Positions 1 to 7,981 of a stretch of DNA of 64,000 bases are shown in pieces. Under the pieces are notes generated by a model. It did not search any database. It was not told where the DNA came from and worked only from the letters and a program-made list of their open reading frames with translations. Positions within the stretch are counted from its first letter, which is position 1. The number at the start of each line of letters is the position of its first letter. Source of the stretch: Asaia sp037151935 (GTDB lineage Bacteria > Pseudomonadota > Alphaproteobacteria > Acetobacterales > Acetobacteraceae); contig NZ_CP157575.1 in assembly GCF_051628905.1 (NCBI RefSeq), positions 2,728,001 through 2,792,000 of the forward strand, given 5' to 3'. The translations under genes and the position numbers were made by a program.

Positions 1-208
1 AATAGATCTCGACGCCCAGCTTCTGGAACTCTGCGTAGCTGTCGGCCAGGTCTTCGAGCTCGGTCGGGCAGACAAAACTGAAATCGGCAGGATAAAAGAA
101 AACGATGGACCATTTCCCTTTCAGATCCCGATCGCTAACGGTAATGAACTTGCCGCGGCAATAAGCGTCGGTCGAAAAGGGGCGAATGGATGAGTCTATT
201 CTTGCCAT
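1..208 (-). CDS. AhpC-type 2-Cys peroxiredoxin, 5' part (gene runs off the window)
   Basis: The 69 visible codons start MARIDSSIRPFSTDAY and continue through FFYPADF and VCPTELEDLA. The cysteine in the second motif is the peroxidatic cysteine of the AhpC class, which reduces hydrogen and organic peroxides in the cytoplasm. The sequence is close to, but not identical with, the complete ahpC at 59071-59634, so the genome carries at least two copies. The ATG at 206-208 is preceded by GGAG on the minus strand. The C-terminal half with the resolving cysteine lies outside the window. No ahpF is visible beside it. A possible OxyR-type site lies upstream at 280-316. Confidence 0.92.
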   Translation of the reverse strand, partial: MARIDSSIRPFSTDAYCRGKFITVSDRDLKGKWSIVFFYPADFSFVCPTELEDLADSYAEFQKLGVEIY

Positions 209-279
209 GATCTTGTCTCCAGATTTCTTCAATTCAGGAAGAGCATGGTCACCCTGTCATAGCGCGATATTAAATTAAA

Positions 280-316
280 ACAGATCGTTCTGATATTTAT
301 GATAGGGAAAATCTTT
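280..316 (-). promoter_or_regulatory. Possible OxyR binding site upstream of the ahpC-like gene
   Basis: Read on the minus strand, four tetrads spaced by exactly 7 nt run AAAG, CTAT, ATCA, CTGT. The OxyR consensus is ATAG-N7-CTAT-N7-ATAG-N7-CTAT, so 12 of 16 fixed bases agree. The site lies about 70-110 bp upstream of the ATG of the peroxiredoxin gene and touches the stop codon of the gene behind it. An OxyR homologue is encoded at 57984-58925. The match is by eye and degenerate sites occur by chance. Confidence 0.35.
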
Positions 317-1323
317 CACAACGCCGTCGTGTCGAACTCCCGTCCGCGTCGCGCGTGGCTTTGCCGCATCCTCTGGGGAGACATGCCATAGACCCGGTTG
401 AACGCGCGCCTCAGTCGTTCCGGATCTCCAAAACCTGTCTGGTCAGCTATGAGCTCGATGGGGATTTTCCCGTTGATCACACGTTCACGCGCGGCTTCCA
501 GTCTCAGTGTTTCGACCGCTTTCGCAGGGCTCATGCCTGTAGTGAGCTTGAAACTGCGTGAAAAATTACGTGGACTCATGCCCATCTGGTCAGCCAGCAG
601 GTCGACAGTCATTTCGGTGGCCAGATTGGCGCGTATCCATCCAAGAAGTGACGAAAACCTGTCCGCGCCGGTTGCCATGCGGATCAGAGGTGAAATCTGC
701 GCCTCGCCACCGGGCCGATGATAGTAAAGCACCATGGTCTGTGCGACGCCTTGTGCAACATTCTCGCCCGCGTCTTCTGTCAGAAGTGCCAGTGCCATGT
801 CGATGCCGGCTGTGATCCCGCCCGACGTCCAGACCTGGCCGTCATGAATATATATTGCATCGCGCTCTACTTCGGCTTTGCCCGCGTGCAGGCGCAGGTT
901 TTCGATATCCTGCCAGTGTGTCGTGACACGTCTGCCATTGAGCAACCCCGCATCGGCAAGAAAAAAGGCCCCGGTACACACGCTGCACATGCGGCGTGTC
1001 TGCGACGCCTGCTGCCGGAGATAGCTTGCCAGAGTTTCGTCATTCAAACGGGAACGGTAATAGGCGCTGCCGACGACGATCAGCGTGTCGAACACTTCGT
1101 CAGGATCGAGCCGCTGAGTGTGCAGCGAGATTCCTGAAGACGAGCGCACGAGCCCGCCCTCATATGAGAGCATTGTGATTGCATAGGGCACATTGCTCAT
1201 CACACCGCCAATTTCGAAGACTGCGGCGGGGCCTGTCGCATCGACGATCTGGAAGTCCGGGTAAAGTACGAAGCCGACCTTCTTTTTCATGGCGTAAAAT
1301 GAGGGATATTTGGCGTTGTGCAC
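316..1323 (-). CDS. GlxA-family transcriptional regulator (DJ-1/PfpI domain plus AraC HTH)
   Basis: This 335-residue protein has an N-terminal DJ-1/PfpI-like domain (about residues 12-190) with the nucleophile-elbow-like segment SVCTGAFFLADAGLL. A C-terminal AraC double helix-turn-helix (about 220-325) contains MGMSPRNFSRSFK and ADQTGFGDPERLRRAF. GlxA-type regulators bind DNA through the AraC part; the PfpI-like part senses a small molecule, rarely a known one. The listed start is GTG with AGAGG about 12 nt upstream. An internal ATG at 1290 (MKKKVGFVLYP) also fits the family and may be the true start. It could control the peroxiredoxin gene just downstream on the same strand, but nothing in the sequence proves this. 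Confidence 0.88.
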   Translation of the reverse strand: MHNAKYPSFYAMKKKVGFVLYPDFQIVDATGPAAVFEIGGVMSNVPYAITMLSYEGGLVRSSSGISLHTQRLDPDEVFDTLIVVGSAYYRSRLNDETLASYLRQQASQTRRMCSVCTGAFFLADAGLLNGRRVTTHWQDIENLRLHAGKAEVERDAIYIHDGQVWTSGGITAGIDMALALLTEDAGENVAQGVAQTMVLYYHRPGGEAQISPLIRMATGADRFSSLLGWIRANLATEMTVDLLADQMGMSPRNFSRSFKLTTGMSPAKAVETLRLEAARERVINGKIPIELIADQTGFGDPERLRRAFNRVYGMSPQRMRQSHARRGREFDTTAL

Positions 1324-1344
1324 ATTATCCGGGATCCTCTATGT

Positions 1345-1480
1345 CTAATCGGTCAGAAAGAAGAGAAAAATACCAATATAAAAATAAGCATAAAATATTC
1401 CCTGTTTTTCTTCCATAAAAAGTTAATAATGGGGAATATAACTTTGCCCTCTTCTCGCGAGCTGGTCGTTTTTTGGAGTG
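1345..1480. promoter_or_regulatory. AT-rich leader upstream of the Hint-domain gene
   Basis: This stretch is strikingly AT-rich against the GC-rich surroundings, with runs such as ATACCAATATAAAAATAAGC and AAAAAGTTAATAATGG. It carries the promoter of the gene starting at 1488 and probably part of the regulator promoter on the other strand. AT-rich islands like this are typical of xenogeneic silencer targets and of recently acquired genes. No single -35/-10 pair stands out. Confidence 0.4.
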
Positions 1481-1487
1481 AGATACT

Positions 1488-2915
1488 GTGGGGCAAGGCG
1501 GATACATCACGCTTTATAATGACACCGATTACGATATGGTACGCTCGAATTGGGGACGGTACCAGATGGCATTCGATGCGCCAGATCGTATCCCGGCCCA
1601 TCAATCCCGTAAATTCTATGCTGAATGGTGGGAGAGTGGCGTCAAAGACGATGATAGCGCTTATGCCGATTACATCGTTCAGGACGGGACCGGGCGTATC
1701 GTGACTATCGAGGCCTGGGCCAGGCCGGGCAGGCATTTTCAGATGAACTTCAAAAGCTACAGTCAGCCGGGGTATCCGCAAGGTAGTATCGTGAATATCG
1801 GTTGGATCCATGACGGAAATGTCGGCTTTTCAGTCAAAGGCCTCTCAGTTCCCAAACCGGAACCATGTTTTCTCGCGGGTAGCCTTATCCTGACCAGAAA
1901 CGGTTATGTGTCTGTCGAAAAACTGAAGCTGGGCGATAAACTTCTGGTTCGTGAAGAGGGCAAGCACAGATTCAGCGATCTCGTTTTCATCGGTAGGGGA
2001 ATGCGAAACGTGGATCGCTCAGGGCTTCTGGGTGCAGATGAATCCGGGTGGCCTGTCTGCATCAGGGCGCATGCTTTAGGCCACGAAAATCCGAGGCGCG
2101 ATCTGTGGCTGACGGCAGAGCATTGTGTGTTCGTGGAGAATGCTCTCGTGCCGATACGGCTGCTCGTTAATGGTGAGAGCATCTTTTACGATAAAACGAA
2201 GCCGACCTACGACTATTATCACCTGGGTACGCCACGGCACGAGGTGATCATCGCCGAGAATCTCTACACGGAGAGCTACCTTCCGGGCGACAATGCTTCA
2301 TGGTTCGAGCATGTCGAGCAGGATGCGACATCGAGCCTGGACCCGGCATCGGCATATCCGATCCGTACCGAGCGTAGTTTTGTCGAACCTCTTTACCGTT
2401 CGCTGGTCGATCGTCTGGATGAGGATCATGTTGTGAGTGACGATAACAAGCTCATGGTGACAAACGATCCAGCCCTTCAGGTTGTAAAAGCTGATGGTAC
2501 GCCGCTTCCGGTTTGCGCGTCACAAAATGGCATGCCTGTTTTCGAGGTGGAGGCAAATATCGATCGCCTCTTTATTCGTTCGCGCAGCGGTCGACCTTGC
2601 GACTCAATGGGCAGTTTTGTCGATGACAGACGCCGGTTAGGGGTTCTTGTCAGCAGTATTTTGTTCGAGGAGCGAATGCAGGGTAGCGGGATCGAGATCG
2701 ATTTTCGAGCTCCTGCTCTCCGTGGCTGGTGTGTTCCTGAACATGGGCTGACGCGCTGGACGCAAGGAAGTGCCGAGATAGTTATTCCCGAACGTCACAG
2801 AGCACATGGAGGTCGTCTTCTGGTGCAAGTGGTTCACAATGGACCCTATCGAATTCAGAAGAAGATGAGACAGATGCCGCAAACCGGCTCGGACGATATC
2901 CGGTTATGCGCCTGA
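1488..2915 (+). CDS. Hint-domain (Hedgehog/intein type, Hint_2) protein
   Basis: This is a 475-residue protein. Residues 1-120 form an N-terminal domain rich in aromatic and beta-prone segments (GYITLYNDTDYDMVRSNW), which I do not recognise with certainty. At residue 127 a Hint_2 domain begins with Cys (CFLAGSLILTRNGYVSVEKL), the position of the self-cleaving residue in Hint domains. The TxxH-type block is present as LTAEHCVF, and the family's late block reads WCVPEHGLTRW. Hint domains can cleave the chain at the first Cys, which would release the N-terminal domain. Acetobacteraceae carry many such proteins, often tied to type I secretion. The GTG start has GGAG 12 nt upstream. The 3' end overlaps the convergent AraC gene by 134 bp. 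Confidence 0.8.
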   Translation: MGQGGYITLYNDTDYDMVRSNWGRYQMAFDAPDRIPAHQSRKFYAEWWESGVKDDDSAYADYIVQDGTGRIVTIEAWARPGRHFQMNFKSYSQPGYPQGSIVNIGWIHDGNVGFSVKGLSVPKPEPCFLAGSLILTRNGYVSVEKLKLGDKLLVREEGKHRFSDLVFIGRGMRNVDRSGLLGADESGWPVCIRAHALGHENPRRDLWLTAEHCVFVENALVPIRLLVNGESIFYDKTKPTYDYYHLGTPRHEVIIAENLYTESYLPGDNASWFEHVEQDATSSLDPASAYPIRTERSFVEPLYRSLVDRLDEDHVVSDDNKLMVTNDPALQVVKADGTPLPVCASQNGMPVFEVEANIDRLFIRSRSGRPCDSMGSFVDDRRRLGVLVSSILFEERMQGSGIEIDFRAPALRGWCVPEHGLTRWTQGSAEIVIPERHRAHGGRLLVQVVHNGPYRIQKKMRQMPQTGSDDIRLCA

Positions 2916-3687
2916 ATATGGAGGAAAAGGCGCCAGTGCTTTCATAACCGACAGCGAGCGCGACATCCGTAACGCGCTCGCCACGGGCCAGTCTTCGTTG
3001 AGCCTCGATCATACGCAGTTTCTGAAGCCATGAGGCAAAGCCTGTACCGGTGTCCGCTCTGAAATGTCGCACAAAGGAGCGGAGGGACATGCCCGCATGT
3101 TCTGCCCATTCTGCCTGAGTACGCTTGTCGTCAGGCATTGTCTCCAGTTGGTCTGTTACACGTCGGAGGCGCGGGTCGGAGGGTATGACGAGAGCCGCTT
3201 TTTTTCGGGGCAAGGCGATCCACTCATCCCAGAAGGTTTCGGCCAGACGCGATGTCGGGCCGGATATAGCCTTCCCTTGCGTCGTGCGGGCCAGGCGTTC
3301 TGCCTGCGCGTTGAGAAGGGGCGTGCCTTCCGTCAGAAAGGGCGTATCCGGCAGAGCCACGCTGCGGGCAGGGTGAAGATAAAGCGTCCATCCCGCGATG
3401 GCACCATGCGAGCGTGCCTCGTGTGGTAGGTCATGCGGGAGCCACAGCACCTGACCGGGGCCGACCGACCAGAACGCCCGCTCGGTATGAAACACCATGA
3501 CACCGCTTTCGATGCCGAAAATCTGTCCGTGTGCATGATGATGCCGCGGGGCGATGCGTCTCGTATCCTGCGCGAGCGTTCCGCCGCCAAGCCAGAAGCC
3601 CCTATCGTTCGGAGCAATATCGGGGGGAGAGAGAAGCTCATTGGCGCACATGAGTCGATTAATGGCGCACAAGCGCAAGAATGCCAA
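2782..3687 (-). CDS. AraC-family transcriptional regulator (cupin N-terminus)
   Basis: The reading frame is 301 residues. The N-terminal half contains a cupin-like sensor (PRHHHAHGQIFGIESG, LWLPHDLPHEARS). The C-terminal half has the AraC HTH pair (AEHAGMSLRSFVRHF and VALAVGYESTGAFSSIFRR). This arrangement matches one-component regulators that sense small effectors. An alternative ATG at 3651 (MCANELLSPP) is as plausible as the listed start. The last 30 or so residues extend beyond the usual AraC end and overlap the 3' end of the convergent Hint gene. It is divergent from the dehydrogenase at 3764, which it may control. Confidence 0.85.
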   Translation of the reverse strand: MAFLRLCAINRLMCANELLSPPDIAPNDRGFWLGGGTLAQDTRRIAPRHHHAHGQIFGIESGVMVFHTERAFWSVGPGQVLWLPHDLPHEARSHGAIAGWTLYLHPARSVALPDTPFLTEGTPLLNAQAERLARTTQGKAISGPTSRLAETFWDEWIALPRKKAALVIPSDPRLRRVTDQLETMPDDKRTQAEWAEHAGMSLRSFVRHFRADTGTGFASWLQKLRMIEAQRRLARGERVTDVALAVGYESTGAFSSIFRRITGYRPSRFAASVSSSSEFDRVHCEPLAPEDDLHVLCDVRE

Positions 3688-3763
3688 AGCCTGAGGCGAT
3701 AGAACTTTCTCCGACGGGTCCCATTCGGAGATCAGGGGCGTTCGTCAGAAAAGGAGATACGGC

Positions 3764-4651
3764 ATGGAAATCGGATTCGTGGGGTTGGGTGCCATGGGGC
3801 AAGCGATGGCCCGACGTCTGCTGGAGGAGGGTCACAGCCTGACCGTGTGGAACCGCACGCGCAGCAAGGCCGACGGGCTGGCGGCGAAAGGGGCCTATGT
3901 CGCGCAAAGCCCTGCTGAGGTGGCACGACGCTCCGAGATCGTCTTTTCGATGCTGTTCGACGATGAGACGACCGAGTACGCGACATTTGGCCCGCAGGGC
4001 ATCGCCGAAGGCCTGCGTGCGGACGGGCTCCATATCTGTTGCAGTACGCTTTCACTCGCCCAGGCAAGGCGCCTGCGTGATGGTCACGGGGAGCGTGAAC
4101 AGAACTACGTCAGTGCCAATGTGCTGGGCCGACCGACCGCCGCCGAAGAAGGGTCTCTCTTCATCATCGTTGCCGGTGCCGTCGATCAGCTCGTCAGGGC
4201 AAAACCGCTTTTCGCTCCATTGGGGCAGCGTGTTTTCGAGGCTGGTGCAGATCCGGTTCAGGCCAATCTGGTCAAGCTGTCGCTGAATTTCATGATCTAT
4301 TCAACCATCGAGCAGATGGCCGAGGTCTTTACCGTCAACGAAAAGCTTGGCACCGACCCGCAGCTGCTTTTCGAGATCATGACCAACAGCTTCTATACGG
4401 CGCCGGTACACAAGAACTACGGCAGGTTGATGGTAGAGCAGAAATACGACCATCCGGGCGCGCCGGTCACGCTGGGGCTGAAGGACGTGAAGATGTTTCT
4501 CGATGCCGGAGGCGAGCAGGGCGTCGCCCTGCCTTTTGCCTCGGTCATGCGCGACAGGCTGATCAGCGCCATCAGCGCGGGCGACGCGGAGCGCGATTTT
4601 GTCGTGCTTCAGGAGCGTGTGCGTCAGGAGGCCGGCCTCAAGCCGCGCTGA
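3764..4651 (+). CDS. NAD(P)-dependent beta-hydroxyacid dehydrogenase family protein
   Basis: The 295-residue protein opens with the Rossmann motif GFVGLGAMGQAMARRLLEEG of the 3-hydroxyisobutyrate dehydrogenase / tartronate semialdehyde reductase / GLYR1 family. The substrate-side motif of the family is seen at FEAGADPVQANLVKLSLNFM, where the lysine of the NLVKL segment is the expected catalytic residue. Length fits the family (about 290). AAGGAG lies 8-13 bases before the ATG. The specific substrate (hydroxyisobutyrate, tartronate semialdehyde, glyoxylate or succinic semialdehyde) cannot be told from motifs alone. The divergent AraC regulator is its likely controller. Confidence 0.9.
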   Translation: MEIGFVGLGAMGQAMARRLLEEGHSLTVWNRTRSKADGLAAKGAYVAQSPAEVARRSEIVFSMLFDDETTEYATFGPQGIAEGLRADGLHICCSTLSLAQARRLRDGHGEREQNYVSANVLGRPTAAEEGSLFIIVAGAVDQLVRAKPLFAPLGQRVFEAGADPVQANLVKLSLNFMIYSTIEQMAEVFTVNEKLGTDPQLLFEIMTNSFYTAPVHKNYGRLMVEQKYDHPGAPVTLGLKDVKMFLDAGGEQGVALPFASVMRDRLISAISAGDAERDFVVLQERVRQEAGLKPR

Positions 4652-4657
4652 GAGCGC

Positions 4658-5281
4658 TCAGCCATGATGCCATGCGGCCCCGGTATAGAAGAACCGGCCC
4701 ATACCGATGGTGAAGATCAGGCAGCCATAAAGACTATGTTCGAGGCAGGAGAGGCGCAGCGAGCGGTGACGCTCATAGTCCAGCGCGAAAAGCGCCCCTC
4801 CCGCCGTTGTTAGAACGATGGCGATCCAGTTCAGAAAGATCACATGCGCAAAGCCGAACGCAGCGGCGCTGGTCATGATACGCGCTGAAGCCGTGTTGAG
4901 CAGCAGGCGATAGCGCCTGAAGAGAAAGGCGCGATACAGCATCTCCTGAGGCCATACGGAAAGCAGAGGGTAGAGGAGCAGGATGAGAAGCCAGAAACCC
5001 GGTTTATTGCGCGGTAGCTCAAGGAAATATGCGGGCCATAGCCACCAGGCGCCTACTGTGAGCAGCGGGGCAAAAACGGCGAATCGCAGGAAGATCGCCC
5101 TGATCTCGCGGCGCGGCTGATGCGGGTTGGGTAGCTGGTGGCGGAGGGTGAGGAACGCGATCAGTGCCCCGACCCATAGTGTGGCGAAAAGAATGAAGGG
5201 GCGTCTGATCGCCAGGATGAGAAGCGGCCCACCACAGAAAAGAAGCAGCATTTCGAGGCGAAGATAGAGCTGCTTCGTCAT
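4658..5281 (-). CDS. CPBP-family intramembrane metalloprotease homologue
   Basis: The 207-residue protein has about six hydrophobic segments. It carries the three blocks of the CPBP/CAAX-protease (Abi) family: PQEMLYRAFLFRRY in place of the usual EExxxR block, FGFAHVIFLNW for FxxxH, and LEHSLYG for the last H block. The first glutamate of the EE pair is Gln here, while the second Glu, the Arg and both His are kept, so activity is plausible but unproven. Members cleave peptides inside membranes or serve in immunity to bacteriocins. It follows the convergent dehydrogenase by 6 bp and lies downstream of rpoH. Confidence 0.78.
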   Translation of the reverse strand: MTKQLYLRLEMLLLFCGGPLLILAIRRPFILFATLWVGALIAFLTLRHQLPNPHQPRREIRAIFLRFAVFAPLLTVGAWWLWPAYFLELPRNKPGFWLLILLLYPLLSVWPQEMLYRAFLFRRYRLLLNTASARIMTSAAAFGFAHVIFLNWIAIVLTTAGGALFALDYERHRSLRLSCLEHSLYGCLIFTIGMGRFFYTGAAWHHG

Positions 5282-5324
5282 CGGCTAAGCGCAAGGGTTC
5301 TAACAGTCACCGATAGCGAGAAAT

Positions 5325-5354
5325 AAGGGCGTCCAGCCTTGAGCAGACGCCCTT
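5325..5354 (-). terminator. Rho-independent terminator of rpoH
   Basis: A 9-bp stem (AAGGGCGTC / GACGCCCTT) with a 12-nt loop starts 8 bp after the rpoH stop. On the minus strand it is followed by TTATTTC. Confidence 0.75.
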
Positions 5355-5362
5355 TATTCATC

Positions 5363-6277
5363 TCAGTCGGTCACGCGGTCGCGGAGCGAAATACCCTCGT
5401 CCTGCTTGCGGCGCAGTTCGACTTCCGCCGCCATGGCTTTTTGCAGCTTCTCGAAGGCGCGTGCCTCGATCTGGCGGATCCGCTCGCGCGACACGCCGTA
5501 TTCATGAGAAAGCTCTTCAAGAGTCGACGGGTCGTCCTTGAGGCGGCGCTCGGTCAGGATGTGACGCTCGCGCTCGTTGAGCGACTTCATCGCCTCGGTC
5601 AAGAGTGCCTGACGGCCGCTCATTTCCTCGGCTTCGCCCAGCGTGGTCTCCTGGCTCTCCTGATCGTCAACCAGCCAGTCCTGCCACTCACCTTCGCTAT
5701 CGCTGCGCAGCGGGGCATTCAGGCTGTGATCGGGCGCCGAGAGACGCTGGTTCATCGAGACGACGTCCTGCTCGGGGACGCCGAGCGTGGTCGCAATCTT
5801 GTCGACCTGCTCAGGTTTGAGATCGCCGTCATCGATGGCCTGCATCTGCCCTTTGAGGCGACGCAGGTTGAAGAACAGCTTTTTCTGCGAAGCGGTGGTG
5901 CCCATTTTCACCAGCGACCAGCTATGCAGGATATACTCTTGCATCGCCGCACGGATCCACCACATGGCGTATGTGGCAAGACGGAAGCCACGATCGGGGT
6001 CGAAGCGTTTGACCGCCTGCATCATGCCGATATTGCCTTCGCTGATCAGTTCGTTCAGCGGCAGGCCGTAGCCACGATAGCCCATGGCGATCTTGGCGAC
6101 GAGGCGGAGGTGAGAGGTGACGAGCTTGTGGGCTGCGGCATCTTCTTCACGGTCACGCCAACGGCGGGCAAGTTCGACCTCTTCCTGTGGGCTCAGGATA
6201 GGGAATTTACGGATTTCCTGAAGATAGCGGGTGAGATTGCTTTCAGGACCAAGGGACAAAACGGCGGAAGAGGCCAT
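5363..6277 (-). CDS. rpoH: RNA polymerase heat-shock sigma factor RpoH (sigma-32)
   Basis: From the ATG at 6277 the protein has 304 residues. It shows sigma-70 region 2 (SHLRLVAKIAMGYRGYGLPLNELISEGNIGMM), the RpoH box-like segment (SQKKLFFNLRRLK), and region 4 with HTH (EELSHEYGVSRERIRQIEARAF). RpoH directs transcription of chaperone and protease genes after heat or envelope stress. The ATG at 6277 is chosen over an upstream start at 6316 because AAAGGAG sits 9-10 nt before it and the N-terminus (MASSAVLSLGPESNL) fits the family. Placement next to rluD and a DUF6476-like gene matches conserved alphaproteobacterial order. Confidence 0.96.
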   Translation of the reverse strand: MASSAVLSLGPESNLTRYLQEIRKFPILSPQEEVELARRWRDREEDAAAHKLVTSHLRLVAKIAMGYRGYGLPLNELISEGNIGMMQAVKRFDPDRGFRLATYAMWWIRAAMQEYILHSWSLVKMGTTASQKKLFFNLRRLKGQMQAIDDGDLKPEQVDKIATTLGVPEQDVVSMNQRLSAPDHSLNAPLRSDSEGEWQDWLVDDQESQETTLGEAEEMSGRQALLTEAMKSLNERERHILTERRLKDDPSTLEELSHEYGVSRERIRQIEARAFEKLQKAMAAEVELRRKQDEGISLRDRVTD

Positions 6278-6517
6278 TGGGCTGCAACTCCTTTCGCCCG
6301 GTGCAGTGAGGAACATTAACTACGGCATGTGGCCGTCAGAGTTCCCTTCACCGGGTGACGCTGGGTTAGGGAAGGATTTTCGTCCCCGCACGGCACCCTC
6401 TGCATGAGCGATGCCAGACGGTACGTCCATTCCGGCGGCGCGTCACTTCGTCGGATTGACTAGGAGCAGATCATACCGCGTTTTTGCTGTCAAGAAAACG
6501 TACTACATTACTCCTAA

Positions 6518-7501
6518 TTAACCCCCACGCAGGGTTCGTAGCAGAATCTGGAAATCTTCAGGTGACTCGGAGGTGAAAAGCAGCGCCTCTTTCGTGCGCG
6601 GATGGGTAAACCCCAGACGCGCCGCGTGCAGGGCCTGACGCGGAAAATCGAGCGCCGCCCTTCGCCCGGTTTCGCGTAAACCTCTTGCTGCGGCAGGGAT
6701 GCGCCGCAGATAGACCGGATCGCCCAGAAGCGGGTGTCCGGCCTGAGAGAGGTGGACCCTGATCTGATGGGTACGCCCCGTGGCGAGCTTACAGCTTATG
6801 AGGCTTACCGAGGCATCGAACGCCTCGAGGCAGCGCACATGGGTCAGCGCGTGCTTGCCTCCCTGCGTCACCACGGTCATGCGCTTGCGGTCTCGCTTGT
6901 CACGACCTATCGCCCCATCATAGCTGACGGCAGAGGGCAGCAATCCCCAGGCGAGCGCCAGATAGGAGCGGTCGATATCGCGAGCGGCAAAGGCTTCCGA
7001 TAGGGCATTATGCGCCATGGGTGTCTTGGCCACGACCATCAGCCCTGACGTATCCTTGTCTAGACGATGAACGATTCCCGGGCGTTTCTCGCCCCCGATT
7101 CCTTCCAGGTCTTCGCCACAATGACCGAGCAGCGCATTGACCAGCGTGCCGGTCTCGTTTCCCGGTGCCGGATGCACCACCAGCCCGGCGGGCTTGTCGA
7201 GAACGATCAGGTCTCGATCTTCGAAAATAATCGGCAGGGCATGGTCTTCCGCCTGTGGGCGTGCCGGAGCCGCAGGCGGCACGATCAGGGCGATCTGGCG
7301 CCCTGCTCTGGTGGTTTCCGAAGGCTCGCGTATGATGGCGCCATCGCAGAAAACCTGCCCGGCTTCGATCAGGGATTTGACGCGCGAGCGGGAGAGGGAA
7401 CCGATCGCATCGGCCAGAAAGCGGTCGAGGCGCTGCCCCGCCTGTTCGGGCGTTACGGTGAAATCGAATCGGGTGGACGTGTTGGCGCTGGCGTCGGTCA
7501 T
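6518..7501 (-). CDS. rluD: 23S rRNA pseudouridine synthase RluD-type
   Basis: The 327-residue protein has an N-terminal S4 RNA-binding domain (RLDRFLADAIGSLSRSRVKSLI) and an RluA-family catalytic domain with GIVHRLDKDTSGLMVVAKT, in which the Asp of HRLDKDTSG is the catalytic residue. RluD makes pseudouridines in helix 69 of 23S rRNA. The GRTHQIRVHL motif is complete. The ATG at 7501 has AAGGGG just upstream and is preferred to the TTG at 7516. The gene is divergent from the small membrane protein at 7535, with 33 bp between the starts. Confidence 0.94.
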   Translation of the reverse strand: MTDASANTSTRFDFTVTPEQAGQRLDRFLADAIGSLSRSRVKSLIEAGQVFCDGAIIREPSETTRAGRQIALIVPPAAPARPQAEDHALPIIFEDRDLIVLDKPAGLVVHPAPGNETGTLVNALLGHCGEDLEGIGGEKRPGIVHRLDKDTSGLMVVAKTPMAHNALSEAFAARDIDRSYLALAWGLLPSAVSYDGAIGRDKRDRKRMTVVTQGGKHALTHVRCLEAFDASVSLISCKLATGRTHQIRVHLSQAGHPLLGDPVYLRRIPAAARGLRETGRRAALDFPRQALHAARLGFTHPRTKEALLFTSESPEDFQILLRTLRGG

Positions 7502-7534
7502 GCGCCCCTTTAGCAATTAGGATCGTTTGTCGCC

Positions 7535-7879
7535 ATGGATACGCCCCCGCCCAAGGTTTCACGCGCACTCACCGCAGCCGTCGTCATTATGGGCGTCCTG
7601 ATCGTGCTGGGAACAGCGGGGCTCATCGGGGTGATCGTGCACCGCGCCATGTCCCCCGGCCACAGAAAGCCTGCCTTGGCCACGCAGGATCTCTCTCTCT
7701 CGGTATCTCAAGGAGAGGCACCCCGTTTCGTGCTTGCCGGTGGCGGGCGGATCGTCGCCGAAGCCGTCAGGCCCGATGGGTCTGTTTCGGTGCAGATCAA
7801 TGGCCCGCAGGGGGACCGCATCGTGATCTGGAACCCTGAGACCAATCAGGTCGTGGCGCAATTCGTCCTTGCACCCTGA
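7535..7879 (+). CDS. Small single-pass membrane protein, DUF6476-like
   Basis: This is a 114-residue protein. One transmembrane helix lies at about residues 10-37 (AAVVIMGVLIVLGTAGLIGVI). The periplasmic-type tail ends in a compact beta region (GGGRIVAEAVRPDGSVSVQI, GDRIVIWNPETNQVVAQFVL). Size, topology and position beside rluD and rpoH match the DUF6476 family of Alphaproteobacteria, whose function is not known. The family call rests on pattern and synteny only. Confidence 0.75.
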   Translation: MDTPPPKVSRALTAAVVIMGVLIVLGTAGLIGVIVHRAMSPGHRKPALATQDLSLSVSQGEAPRFVLAGGGRIVAEAVRPDGSVSVQINGPQGDRIVIWNPETNQVVAQFVLAP

Positions 7880-7888
7880 TGCTCAGGA

Positions 7889-7907
7889 GCCCTGACGAGG
7901 TCAGGGC
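7889..7907. terminator. Hairpin between two convergent genes
   Basis: The arms GCCCTGAC and GTCAGGGC are separated by three bases, 9 bp after the stop of the DUF6476-like gene. There is no T-run on the plus strand, so termination is probable but not certain. Confidence 0.45.
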
Positions 7908-7981
7908 CGCGCGGATACCTCTAAGCATGAAAAGAGCAGGTTTCAGCTGATCCGCAGCGAGGTTGCAGAGCACGGGCTCCT

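Noticed and set aside
5339..6319. 326-codon open frame on the plus strand
   Set aside because: It is antisense to rpoH, which has full sigma-factor motifs.
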